Notes under the pieces: generated by a model
What the model was told of the DNA's origin: nothing
Database searches by the model: none
What the model saw: only the letters and a program-made list of their open reading frames with translations
Assembly (NCBI RefSeq): GCF_001729245.1
Contig: NZ_CP015217.1
Coordinates: forward strand, 1,862,001-1,926,000
DNA length: 64,000 bases
Reading direction: 5' to 3'
Origin: Leptospira tipperaryensis
Lineage (GTDB): Bacteria > Spirochaetota > Leptospiria > Leptospirales > Leptospiraceae
Translations under genes and position numbers: made by a program
Shown here: one piece after another, positions 15,306-24,092 of the stretch
Layout: every line of letters begins with the position of its first letter
How positions within the stretch are numbered: position 1 is the stretch's first letter

Positions 15306-16475
15306 ATGGATAACCGTTTTTTAACCATATCAGCTCTGCTCTACATTCTGATCGGAGCGCTTCGATTCAAAAAAGAAAGTAATGGACTGGGTTCTTACCG
15401 AGGTCTTCTTTTTCTTTCCCTCGGATGTATTCTTGGATCTTATTCCGCGACCAATTGCTCGATCCAGAGCGGACCATTTTGTTCCGTCTTAGAATTCTTC
15501 TTTGTGTATTCTTCCATCATGGCCGCTCTCGTTTTTTATTACTTTCAGAAAAAACTGAAAGTAGGTCCGGGTAGTCCTGACAAGGAAACCGTCTTTGATT
15601 CGAAGTGGGTTTTGATGGATCCCCTGAAGATCGGGATTCAGGCGGCTTTTACATCGGCTTTCATCTTTGCGGTTTGGAGAATTTTTCCTGAAAATTCTCT
15701 TCCGAGTTTGATCTCATCGGTTTCTTTTTTTATTTGTATCTATTATATCCTGATCTTTGTGGATATTCTTCTTCGCTTTCAAAAGAACCGCGGGGAAAAA
15801 ATCAATCTACTTCCGTTCCTAATCGTAATTTTGGTCGTAAAAATTTTCGAGCTGGCCAGACAGATACAAGGATTTTCGGAAATTCATTCTCTGATCGTAT
15901 TCGATGAGTATTTTATTCTTCTTTCTCCGATCATTCTTCATGAAATTCTTCCGCAGGAAAAACAGAGTTTTTTGAGTAAGGAAGATTTTGGAAATCGCTT
16001 GGATCCAGTTTCGGAAGAATTAAAAACGGAAGGAACTCCTTATCCAACTCGGAAATCGCAAATCAAATACAATCTTCTGAGCAATCTAAATCTTCCCGCT
16101 GTCGATCAAAAATTAAAAACTCTCTTTGAAGAGGAGAAGGTTTATTTAGACGAAGACTTGAGACTTCCGAGTCTTGCCGATGAGATCGGAATTTCGGTGC
16201 ATCATCTTTCCGCGTTTATCAACGAATACTTAGGTTTGAGTTTCAATCGTTTCATCAATTCGTATCGAGTGGAAGAGGCGAAACGTATGCTTCTGGAAGA
16301 ACCGGATAGAGCCGTTTTATCGGTAGGGATGGCCGTGGGATTCAATTCTACATCCGCGTTTCATCGAGCTTTTTTCTCCGAAACGGGACTGACTCCGAAA
16401 CAATTTAGGGAAAATCATTTTGAGAATTTTTCAGATCGGCTTCCTTCCTCTTTGGAAGGTTTGAATCTGAATTAA
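15306..16475 (+). CDS. Membrane-anchored AraC-family regulator 1
   Basis: The 389-residue protein has several hydrophobic segments in the first 215 residues (FLTISALLYILIGAL, GLLFLSLGCILGSY, IMAALVFYYF, FTSAFIFAVW, LISSVSFFICIYYILIFVDILL and others). A C-terminal AraC/HTH_18 DNA-binding domain follows (about 285-375): LADEIGISVHHLSAFINEYLGLSFNRFINSYRVEEAKRML, then VGMAVGFNSTSAFHRAFFSETGLTPKQFR. An AraC domain fused to a polytopic membrane region suggests direct sensing of an envelope or small-molecule signal. AAGGAAACT precedes the ATG. A second regulator with the same layout follows after 175 bp. The nearest downstream target candidate is the large repeat lipoprotein at 17957. Confidence 0.88.
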   Translation: MDNRFLTISALLYILIGALRFKKESNGLGSYRGLLFLSLGCILGSYSATNCSIQSGPFCSVLEFFFVYSSIMAALVFYYFQKKLKVGPGSPDKETVFDSKWVLMDPLKIGIQAAFTSAFIFAVWRIFPENSLPSLISSVSFFICIYYILIFVDILLRFQKNRGEKINLLPFLIVILVVKIFELARQIQGFSEIHSLIVFDEYFILLSPIILHEILPQEKQSFLSKEDFGNRLDPVSEELKTEGTPYPTRKSQIKYNLLSNLNLPAVDQKLKTLFEEEKVYLDEDLRLPSLADEIGISVHHLSAFINEYLGLSFNRFINSYRVEEAKRMLLEEPDRAVLSVGMAVGFNSTSAFHRAFFSETGLTPKQFRENHFENFSDRLPSSLEGLNLN

Positions 16476-16650
16476 GGACGGCATTTGATAAGAAGTTTCT
16501 GAAAGTTTCTGCGGATGAAAGTTTACTTTCGTTTTCTTTGTCTGAAAAAGAGGGTTAAATTGAATTTTATAAGTTCTTTTCATGAGGAATCTCGTCTACT
16601 GAAAGGCACGCTTTACAAAATTCAATTTTCCCTTTTTTAGAGACGCCGAA

Positions 16651-17733
16651 ATGCTAAATACTTTCTATTTATTAGGCTCCCTTCTTTCCTTTATGCTGGG
16701 CCTTGTCCAAATTCTAAAAGGTTGCGTGGCCCGAAATTGGATTCTTTTCGGCATTTTTACTTCGATGGGAGTCTTTCAGCTCAAAGGTTTTTTTATCATC
16801 CGTCAGTTCTGGTTGGATTATTCTCATTTTTATGCCGTTGAGATCTTTTTTATTCTTCTCATTGGTCCTTCTCTCTTTATTTATTTTAATCTGCTGATCG
16901 GAGCTCGGCAGTTTTCCGATCGAAAGATTTTTGCTCACCTTTTGCCTTCTCTGATTTTTTTGATCTATTATCTCTGCGATACGATCTTTGTTTCTTTTCG
17001 AAATCCCTCTTTTCAGGATCTCAGCTCCGAGTTTAAGAGTCGTTACAACGCACTCTACTATATCGTTTCTTTTGTTCCTTTTGCTTACTTAATCGTTTTG
17101 GCAGTCAGTTTTTTTAAGATCTTTAAAGGGAATTTTTTAAAAATCAGATGGCCTCTGCATATCTTTGTTATCTTTCTTATGGCCCTTTTTTCCACCTTTG
17201 TAAGTATCTTTATAGGAACTCGATTTCTGCTTCAATTTCAGGATTACTTTTTAGAACTGTATCAGATTCTTCTTTTTCTTTTTTCCTGTATCATCGTTTA
17301 TACTTTTTTTGTAAGTCAGATCTATCCGATCACTTTCAATCTTCTTTCCGAAACGATGATACGCCTTCAATACGAGAAGAGCACTTTGAATCGTCTGGAT
17401 ACGAAAGTTCTGAAGGAAAAGATAGTTTCGATCATGGAAAGAGAGAAGTTTTTTTTGGATCCGAGTATAGGTCTTAAATCTTTGGCGGAAAGATTGGAGA
17501 TTTCCTCGCATCAACTTTCGGAACTTTTAAATCAACATTTGAATACGAATTTTAATTCCTTTGTGAATGCGTATCGTATCCAAGAGGCAAAGGACTTACT
17601 CCTCAATCAAAAAGAAAAAACGATTCTTACGATCGCCTATGAGAGTGGATTCAATTCTTTATCCGTCTTTAACGCAACGTTTAAAAAGGAAGTGGGGGTG
17701 GCTCCGCGATTTTACCGAAAACAAAACGGGTAG
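16651..17733 (+). CDS. Membrane-anchored AraC-family regulator 2
   Basis: The 360-residue protein has the same architecture as its upstream neighbour: about seven hydrophobic segments in residues 1-225 (for example LLGSLLSFMLGLVQILKG, VEIFFILLIGPSLFIYFNLLIG, HIFVIFLMALFSTFVSIFIG) and a C-terminal HTH_18 domain (LAERLEISSHQLSELLNQHLNTNFNSFVNAYRIQEAKDLL, then AYESGFNSLSVFNATFKKEVGVAPRFYR). It shares NxYRxxEAK and GFNSxS blocks with the first but the membrane parts differ, so it is an old duplication rather than a recent one. It probably controls an envelope function; a cluster of repeated TATAAGAA motifs lies immediately downstream, before the next gene. Confidence 0.88.
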   Translation: MLNTFYLLGSLLSFMLGLVQILKGCVARNWILFGIFTSMGVFQLKGFFIIRQFWLDYSHFYAVEIFFILLIGPSLFIYFNLLIGARQFSDRKIFAHLLPSLIFLIYYLCDTIFVSFRNPSFQDLSSEFKSRYNALYYIVSFVPFAYLIVLAVSFFKIFKGNFLKIRWPLHIFVIFLMALFSTFVSIFIGTRFLLQFQDYFLELYQILLFLFSCIIVYTFFVSQIYPITFNLLSETMIRLQYEKSTLNRLDTKVLKEKIVSIMEREKFFLDPSIGLKSLAERLEISSHQLSELLNQHLNTNFNSFVNAYRIQEAKDLLLNQKEKTILTIAYESGFNSLSVFNATFKKEVGVAPRFYRKQNG

Positions 17734-17765
17734 ATTTGACATTCTTTCTATCAATCGCCTTTTTT

Positions 17766-17883
17766 TCAAAGTAGCTAGCATCGAGAATGAGTTTCGCTTT
17801 TTATAAGAACGAAATGATTCAGTTTCCTTGCGAAAGATAAGAGTCTTATAAAGTAGCGACTTGTGCTTTATAAGAATGATTTA
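17766..17883 (+). promoter_or_regulatory. Repeated motifs upstream of the repeat lipoprotein
   Basis: Short direct repeats sit between the second AraC gene and the lipoprotein: CTTTTTATAAGAACGA (17797-17812) and CTTTATAAGAATGA (17866-17879), with AAAGTAGCTAGC (17769-17780) and AAAGTAGCGAC (17850-17860). Tandem sites like these are what an AraC-type dimer would bind. Binding is inference. Confidence 0.3.
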
Positions 17884-17956
17884 AACTTTTCTTCTTTTTG
17901 AGTATAGTATCCCAGCCTTTCAAGAACCAATGAAAGAACTTCCCTGGGAGAAACCA

Positions 17957-20395
17957 ATGCGATTTTTTAGATTCTATTTCTTACCGTTGACCTTATCCTT
18001 TCTATTCCTTTCAGGTTGTTTGGGAAATCGAGAGGATCAGAGTTTTTCTTTCAAGGGAGTTTTTGGTTTTCCGATTACCTCCGTAATTGGGTCGGGACCA
18101 TTTTCAATTTCCGGTTCGATTTCCGGTCTTACCGGGACAGGACTTACGTTACAATTGAACGGAGGAGAAACGTTAGTCGTTTCTGCGAGTGGAAGTTTTA
18201 AATTTCAAACCCTGCTTGAAAATCAGAGGACTTATCTCGTTACCGTTTTTACAAATCCGGTGGCTCCGAGTCAGACTTGTTCCGTAACCAACGGATCCGG
18301 TTTGATTGCTTCGAGAGACATTGGAAACGTTCAAGTCGTTTGTTCTTCTTCGGCTTATTCTGTAAGCGGAAGCGTGACTGGTTTATCCGGTACTGGTTTG
18401 GCTTTATTGAATAACGGAACGGATTTGATCGGTGTTTCCGGTGCGTCCTTTACGTTTCCCTTGTCCCTTGCGAGTGGTGGAAGTTACTCGGTTTCGGTTT
18501 CAACCAATCCGTCCTCTCCTGCACAGGTTTGTTCCGTTTCTAATGCAACCGGAACGATTGCGTCTTCCAACGTCACAAATGTACTCGTAGTATGCTCCAC
18601 TAGTTCCTATTCGGTAAGCGGAAGTATTTCGGGTTTGTCGGGATCCGGATTAAAATTGAAAAACAACGGCGGGGATGAAATCTCTCCGACCGGATCCACC
18701 TTCGCGTTTCCGACGTCTATTGCGAGCGGCGCCGCGTATTCTGTTTCCGTTTCACAACAACCGACTTCGCCAAATCAGACCTGTTCGGTAAGCTCAGGAG
18801 CCGGAACAATTGCGTCGGCAAATATTACGGGTATAACCATAACGTGTTCCACGACTGCTTATACGATCGGAGGAAGTATTACGGGTTTGTCAGGAACCGG
18901 TTTGAAACTTAAGAATAATTCGGGAGATGAGATCAGCGCTTCGGGCTCTTCCTTTGTTTTTCCGACTTCGATTGCAGACGGATCTACCTATGCCGTAAGC
19001 GTTTCCAATCAGCCGAGTGGTCCTTTGCAACTTTGTAGCGTGACCTCCGGATCGGGAACCGTGGCCGGAGCCAACGTGAGTAATCCTTCCATTTCATGCG
19101 TCAATCAATACAGTGTCGGGGGAACGATTACCGGCTTATCCGGAAGCGTAACGATTAAGAATTTGGTCAACGGAGACACTTATACCGCTTCTTCTAATGG
19201 AAGTTTTACGATGCCGGCGGGTTTAGCTGCTTCGGAGAATTTCAATCTTTCGGTTACAGCCACTCCATTTTCACAGTTTTGTAAATTAGCGATGATGTAT
19301 GGAACGATTGCAAGTTCTCATATAACGGACGTTAGAGTGCATTGCCAGACCGGAAATAGCGGATTGATATCAGGAGGCAATTCTATCCTGTCCGATCTTT
19401 CGTTTCTGACTGGAAACATGGAAGTTCAGGCGCCTTTCACTGGTTCAATTTTCGCAGGAAAGGTTGGAATCAACGGTTCTTCCAATGGATACGGAAACAC
19501 CGCGAGCTTCCATGCTCCAAACCATATTGCGACGGACGGGAAAACTATTTTCGTGGCAGATAACCTGAATAACAAAGTTAGGGCAATTGAAATTGCTACA
19601 AGGAATGTGTCCGATCTTTTTACATTCAATAACGTAAGGGGAGTCGCGACGGATGGAGTCTATGTCTATGCTTGTGGCGAGAATTCTTCCACCATTGTAA
19701 AATACGATTTAGGAACCGGAATTATAACCACGGTGGTGCCGGCAAATACATCCGGTTTCTTGGACGGTCCGATTGCAGGCGCAAAATTGAATCAACCCAA
19801 TCATCTTTCTGTGGATGGCGTAAAGATCTATGTTTCGGATACGGGAAATCATAGAATTCGAATGATTGATCAAAGAGTTGGAAGCGTAACGACGATTGCA
19901 GGGACTGGGCTTGCCGGAATCGGAAACGGTTCCGCTACTGCAACCAAATTGAATTCTCCAAAAGGATTGTATCTGCAAGGAAACTCTCTTTTTATAGCGA
20001 GCACGGATGCGGATGCGATCGTAAAATTAGATCTTTCTTCATCGACTCTTTCCGTTCTTGCGGGCGGCAATTCCGGTTCTTATGACGCAACGACTGGAAC
20101 AAGCGCCGCTTTCTCTGCCCCAACGGGTTTGATTTCGGACGGTTCCAAACTTTATGTTACCGACGGAGGGAGCGGGTTGATTCGAACGATAAGTCTTACG
20201 GCTCCCAATCCGACGGGAACGATTTCAGGTTGTGTGGGAAAATCAGGAACCATATCAGGAATTCATTATGCTGCTCCCTGCCCGGGCTCTGCGACCACGG
20301 CCGCATCCTTCGGGACACCGTTTGGAATCACATCGGACGGTTATAATATTCTTATCTCGGACGATACGGATCATATCGTTCGGAGGATGGAGTGA
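17957..20395 (+). CDS. Large lipoprotein: five tandem repeats plus NHL/beta-propeller-like domain
   Basis: The frame opens at 17930, but GGGAGAAACCA before the ATG at 17957 supports that start (812 residues). The signal peptide ends at LFLSGC, a lipobox. Residues about 48-460 are five tandem repeats of about 83 residues, each running from YSVSGSISGLSGTGL through a Gly/Asn turn, FPTSIASG, SVSVSxxP and a Cys (TCSV) to a second Cys (VVCS). The paired cysteines suggest one disulfide per repeat. Residues about 470-812 contain NHL-like units (FHAPNHIATDGKTIFVADNLNNKVRAI, LNQPNHLSVDGVKIYVSDTGNHRIRMI, LNSPKGLYLQGNSLFIASTDADAI), consistent with a beta-propeller. It is predicted to be surface or periplasmic. 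Ligand unknown. It lies downstream of two membrane AraC regulators. Confidence 0.85.
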   Translation: MRFFRFYFLPLTLSFLFLSGCLGNREDQSFSFKGVFGFPITSVIGSGPFSISGSISGLTGTGLTLQLNGGETLVVSASGSFKFQTLLENQRTYLVTVFTNPVAPSQTCSVTNGSGLIASRDIGNVQVVCSSSAYSVSGSVTGLSGTGLALLNNGTDLIGVSGASFTFPLSLASGGSYSVSVSTNPSSPAQVCSVSNATGTIASSNVTNVLVVCSTSSYSVSGSISGLSGSGLKLKNNGGDEISPTGSTFAFPTSIASGAAYSVSVSQQPTSPNQTCSVSSGAGTIASANITGITITCSTTAYTIGGSITGLSGTGLKLKNNSGDEISASGSSFVFPTSIADGSTYAVSVSNQPSGPLQLCSVTSGSGTVAGANVSNPSISCVNQYSVGGTITGLSGSVTIKNLVNGDTYTASSNGSFTMPAGLAASENFNLSVTATPFSQFCKLAMMYGTIASSHITDVRVHCQTGNSGLISGGNSILSDLSFLTGNMEVQAPFTGSIFAGKVGINGSSNGYGNTASFHAPNHIATDGKTIFVADNLNNKVRAIEIATRNVSDLFTFNNVRGVATDGVYVYACGENSSTIVKYDLGTGIITTVVPANTSGFLDGPIAGAKLNQPNHLSVDGVKIYVSDTGNHRIRMIDQRVGSVTTIAGTGLAGIGNGSATATKLNSPKGLYLQGNSLFIASTDADAIVKLDLSSSTLSVLAGGNSGSYDATTGTSAAFSAPTGLISDGSKLYVTDGGSGLIRTISLTAPNPTGTISGCVGKSGTISGIHYAAPCPGSATTAASFGTPFGITSDGYNILISDDTDHIVRRME
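18098..19350 (+). repeat. Five tandem intragenic repeats of about 250 bp
   Basis: The DNA encoding residues about 48-460 of the lipoprotein at 17957 is five head-to-tail units of about 250 bp. Units 2-4 are most alike, sharing stretches such as GGTTTGTC(A/G)GGA and AATTGCGTC; units 1 and 5 are more divergent. This could support copy-number change by recombination between units. Confidence 0.8.
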
Positions 20396-20465
20396 GTTAT
20401 GTAATTAATTTTTTAAGTTTTCGTCGCGGGTGATTTGTAATTGAAGGTTAAAGCTTTTGATTACA

Positions 20466-20503
20466 AATCTTGATTTTTCCTCCTAAACTTGAAAATCAAG
20501 ATT
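20466..20503. terminator. AT-rich hairpin between two lipoprotein genes
   Basis: AATCTTGATTTT (20466-20477) and AAAATCAAGATT (20492-20503) form a perfect 12-bp inverted repeat with a 14-base loop, 70 bases after the stop of the repeat lipoprotein. The stem is AT-rich and lacks a clean T-run, so it may be a weak terminator or an RNA-stability stem. Confidence 0.45.
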
Positions 20504-20615
20504 AAGTATTTAGTATCATTGGATCCGCTTTTTAACTATGATTAAAGATTTTGTTTGAAAAAAAGGGATTTGGTCTAAAACCTGATATAAATTTCAAAAT
20601 ATTCTTAAGGAAAAC

Positions 20616-21242
20616 ATGAAAAAACTGATTTCGTTCTTAATTTTGATGACAGCCATTAGTTGCGTTTCTTTACCTGAAACTCTCAAGAAAAAAGGTTCTG
20701 CTGACCTTTCAATAATAGCGATTTCTTTCGTTTTACAAGCGCCGATTGCTTTTTTTTCAAAAGATGCATCGGAAGTTCTTTTTGTAAAGTTAGCGGATCC
20801 CAAAGACAAGAAAGCCACTCCTAAAATTTTCCAAAGTAACTTTACTGCGAACGGTTATGTTTATTTGATAAATGCTGAACCTGGAACATACACAGTGCTT
20901 TTAGCAGGCTCCGCAAAGCAAAATCAAAACGATACGCCTGTGATTCATTATCTAGATAAGGATTCTATCGCGAAGATCGTTATCAAAGTGAACAAGAACG
21001 AATTCGTTTATGCGGGTAAATTTACAACAAATTCAAGTCAAGACGATGCTGCTTGGTCTCGGGTAGACGCTGGAAATCGCGCTCACAGTTTGACTTCTAC
21101 GGAGAGCAGTACATATGAGCGCAGTTTATTGTATGCAGGCTTTTTGCAAAAAGCTGAATCTACAGATGCGGACAAACAAAGGTTAATCGGGAAAGCAAAA
21201 GAAGTTTTTAATGAATCTGAATGGGCTTCAATCATTAAGTAA
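20616..21242 (+). CDS. Small lipoprotein of unknown function
   Basis: The 208-residue product has a short signal peptide and lipobox (KLISFLILMTAISC, Cys at about 16). The mature part is mixed alpha/beta, with a strand-rich middle (ANGYVYLINAEPGTYTVLLAGSA) that resembles the beta-sandwich of small 'DUF2846-like' lipoproteins, although I would not assign it. The C-terminal part is helical and charged. The AAGGAAAAC site fits the ATG. Expression appears independent, since a hairpin separates it from the gene before. Envelope location is likely; function unknown. Confidence 0.7.
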   Translation: MKKLISFLILMTAISCVSLPETLKKKGSADLSIIAISFVLQAPIAFFSKDASEVLFVKLADPKDKKATPKIFQSNFTANGYVYLINAEPGTYTVLLAGSAKQNQNDTPVIHYLDKDSIAKIVIKVNKNEFVYAGKFTTNSSQDDAAWSRVDAGNRAHSLTSTESSTYERSLLYAGFLQKAESTDADKQRLIGKAKEVFNESEWASIIK

Positions 21243-21326
21243 CTAAATATTCTAATTGTATGCGATTCTTGAATTTTGATTCGCATACACAACTTCTGAT
21301 TTTCATTCTATTGTCTACCAAAAACC

Positions 21327-21482
21327 GTCGTAGTTCCTACTTCTGTTGTGAAAATCGGCGGCCCCGCCCTGAATTGGGTGGAGGAGGCGGGTTCGTGGGA
21401 CAACTCCGGAAACTTTTCTCTACCACAAAAATGAATCTTTTTCAACAAGGAAAAACCGTTTCATTTTTGTCGTAGCTACGAC
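21327..21482 (+). repeat. Dispersed about 150-bp element, copy A
   Basis: This 156-bp intergenic block is bounded by 14-mers GTCGTAGTTCCTAC (21327-21340) and GTCGTAGCTACGAC (21469-21482). Inside are a GC-rich core around 21356-21384 (GGCGGCCCCGCCCTGA then TTGGGTGGAGG) and TCCGGAAACTTTTCTCTA. The same layout and core occur inverted at 39409-39557. No ORF is shared. It looks like a small non-autonomous mobile or REP/MITE-like repeat. Confidence 0.75.
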
Positions 21483-21487
21483 AAAAA
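21464..21487. terminator. Perfect 24-bp palindrome, possible terminator
   Basis: TTTTTGTCGTAG followed directly by CTACGACAAAAA is a perfect 24-bp palindrome between convergent genes (lipoprotein and SemiSWEET), ending 12 bases beyond the SemiSWEET stop. It also contains the right end of repeat copy A. A zero-base loop would open to a small one in RNA, so a terminator role is possible. Confidence 0.4.
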
Positions 21488-21499
21488 GTTAGGATTCTT

Positions 21500-21766
21500 T
21501 CATTCGCCTCTCGAGTCGTTTCTCAATTTAAAATAAAGAATAATCGAAGTAAAAATAAATGTGAATATATTGGCGAGGATGATCGGGAAGTCTTGTTTGA
21601 GACAACCGTAGATAAACCAAAACACGACGCCTATCACAAAGACGAGATACATGTTTCTTGAAATGTCTTTGGTGCTTCCGCCCATAACGATTCGAATGAG
21701 TTGCGGAAGAAAGGAAACCGTGGTCAAAAGAGAAGCGATATAACCTAAGAATGTAACTGAATCCAT
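21500..21766 (-). CDS. SemiSWEET sugar transporter
   Basis: The 88-residue protein has three membrane helices (about 5-23, 38-55, 62-82) and a single PQ-loop/MtN3 repeat. The proline-glutamine pair at 21-22 (SFLPQLIRI) is the hinge of the family. SemiSWEETs dimerise to form a sugar channel-like carrier moving glucose or sucrose down their gradient; a Leptospira member is a structurally studied example. Length and topology are exactly those expected. It is followed by queF's neighbour on the same strand only 16 bases away, so it may be cotranscribed with queF despite unrelated function. Confidence 0.92.
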   Translation of the reverse strand: MDSVTFLGYIASLLTTVSFLPQLIRIVMGGSTKDISRNMYLVFVIGVVFWFIYGCLKQDFPIILANIFTFIFTSIILYFKLRNDSRGE

Positions 21767-21782
21767 CTTGATCGGAATTCCA

Positions 21783-22184
<402 letters not shown>

Positions 22185-22280
22185 GGATTGTTCCTTTCAT
22201 GACCAGACTTTTCAATCTTTCCCCCAGGAAAATTCTTTTTCCTGAATCCGATTCTGCATCAAAGTTCTCAGAGGGGTGGA

Positions 22281-24092
22281 ATGGAAATCCAAAAAAAAAT
22301 TGCCGTAGTTGATTTCGGAGGGCAGTACGCCCACCTGATTGCATCCAGGATTCGAAGACTCGGCGCTTATACGGAAATTCTTTCCAACGAAGAACCGCTT
22401 TCTCAATATCAAAAATACGCAGGTATCATTCTTTCCGGAGGACCCGAAAGCGTTTACGAACCGGATTCTCCAACAATCACTACAAAACTTTTTGAACTCG
22501 GAATTCCTGTTTTAGGAATTTGTTACGGTCATCAACTCATCATGAAGCTCTTAGGTGGAGTTGTCGAACGTTCCGGTACGGGAGAATACGGACCGGCATC
22601 CTTAGAGCTTCATTCTTCCAACGGAAATTCTTTACTGAAGAATTTCGTGGGTGGAGAACAGGTCTGGATGAATCACGCGGACGAGGTTGTAAAACTTCCC
22701 GAGGGGTTTTCAAGAATCGCGTCTTCCAAAGACTGCGGATACGCGGTTGTAGAAAATTCTTCCAAGAAAATTTTTGGAATTCAATTCCACGCTGAAGTCA
22801 GTCACAGCGAAAAGGGTTCCGTTCTTCTTGATAACTTTATAGAAATCTGCGGAGCTTCGCGCACTTGGGGAATCGATCAGTTCCTCAAGGAAAAAATCAA
22901 AGAAATTCAAAAGACGGTAAAGCCGGAACAAAAAGTGTTCATGCTCGTATCAGGCGGAGTTGATTCCACGGTTTCCTATCTTCTTCTCTGCAAGGCTCTT
23001 GGAACCGAAAGAGTTCTGGGATTTTTAATCGATACCGGATTTATGAGAAAGGGTGAAGTCCTTCCTCTTCAAGAAAAACTCAAGTTACAAAATATTCACC
23101 TAACGGTGAGAGACGAATCCAATCTATTTTACGAAAGTCTAATGGGAAAATCCGATCCCGAAGAAAAAAGAAAAATTGTCGGAAATCTTTTTCTGGAAGC
23201 GCGGGATCGCGCCGTAAAGGAATTAGATTTGGAACACGGGGATTGGCTCCTCGGACAAGGAACGATCTACCCGGACACGATTGAATCCGGCGGGACCAAA
23301 CATTCTCATACGATTAAAACACATCATAACCGAGTGGAAGCGATTCAAAAACTCATCGAAGAAGGAAAGGTGATCGAACCGATTCGAGATCTTTATAAGG
23401 ATGAAGTTCGGGACTTGGGTATTCTTCTCGGCTTGGAATCGGAGTGGGTGGGTCGTCATCCCTTTCCGGGCCCAGGTCTTGTAGTTCGTATGCTCGCCGT
23501 GGAAAAAACGAGTTCCGACGCAGATCAAAAAGAAATCGATGCCTATCTTTCGACTCAAAACGGACTTTCAGGAAAAATTCTTCCGGTCGCGAGCGTCGGT
23601 GTAAAGGGTGATCGTAGATCCTACGCCAACTGCGCGGTGTTAAACGACATCGATACGGATTGGAAAACTCTCGATCGAGTTGCGACTCATCTTTCCAATC
23701 AGTTCTCCTTTATCAATCGTGTCGTTCTTCTTCCTTTTGAGAAGGACGTGAAAAATCTGACCTTTCGTTTTACAGGAATGCAACTGGATAAGAAATGTTC
23801 GGATCTTCTCCGAGAAGCGGATTTTATCGTAGAGTCTTTGATCTTCAAAGCGGGACTTTACAATCAAATCTGGCAGATGCCCGTGGTTCTTCTTCCTATC
23901 GGCGAAAAAGAAAATGAAAAGAGTATCGTCCTTCGCCCGGTGGAATCTCAAGAAGCGATGACGGCTAACTTTTTTCCGATGAAACGAGAACTCTTACAGG
24001 AAATCAAAACGGAAGTCCTCAAAATTCCCGGAATTCGTTACGTCTTTTTTGATCTAACGAACAAACCTCCGGGAACGATCGAATGGGAATGA
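22281..24092 (+). CDS. guaA: GMP synthase (glutamine-hydrolysing) GuaA
   Basis: Converts XMP, ATP and glutamine to GMP. The class I amidotransferase domain has nucleophile Cys 81 (LGICYGHQ) and the His 170/Glu 172 pair (QFHAEV). The ATP-pyrophosphatase P-loop SGGVDST is at 224-230. The C-terminal dimerisation part holds HPFPGPGL and ends PPGTIEWE, the usual terminal motif. At 603 residues it is about 75 longer than the common bacterial enzyme; the extra length is in the C-terminal half (FSFINRVVLLPFEKDVKNLTF and around) and recalls the longer eukaryote-type enzyme. The stop abuts the stop of the convergent cyclase gene with no spacer. Confidence 0.97.
   Translation: MEIQKKIAVVDFGGQYAHLIASRIRRLGAYTEILSNEEPLSQYQKYAGIILSGGPESVYEPDSPTITTKLFELGIPVLGICYGHQLIMKLLGGVVERSGTGEYGPASLELHSSNGNSLLKNFVGGEQVWMNHADEVVKLPEGFSRIASSKDCGYAVVENSSKKIFGIQFHAEVSHSEKGSVLLDNFIEICGASRTWGIDQFLKEKIKEIQKTVKPEQKVFMLVSGGVDSTVSYLLLCKALGTERVLGFLIDTGFMRKGEVLPLQEKLKLQNIHLTVRDESNLFYESLMGKSDPEEKRKIVGNLFLEARDRAVKELDLEHGDWLLGQGTIYPDTIESGGTKHSHTIKTHHNRVEAIQKLIEEGKVIEPIRDLYKDEVRDLGILLGLESEWVGRHPFPGPGLVVRMLAVEKTSSDADQKEIDAYLSTQNGLSGKILPVASVGVKGDRRSYANCAVLNDIDTDWKTLDRVATHLSNQFSFINRVVLLPFEKDVKNLTFRFTGMQLDKKCSDLLREADFIVESLIFKAGLYNQIWQMPVVLLPIGEKENEKSIVLRPVESQEAMTANFFPMKRELLQEIKTEVLKIPGIRYVFFDLTNKPPGTIEWE

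Noticed and set aside
22185..22280. preQ1 riboswitch upstream of queF
   Set aside because: No H-type pseudoknot with an A-rich tail could be seen before the ATG.
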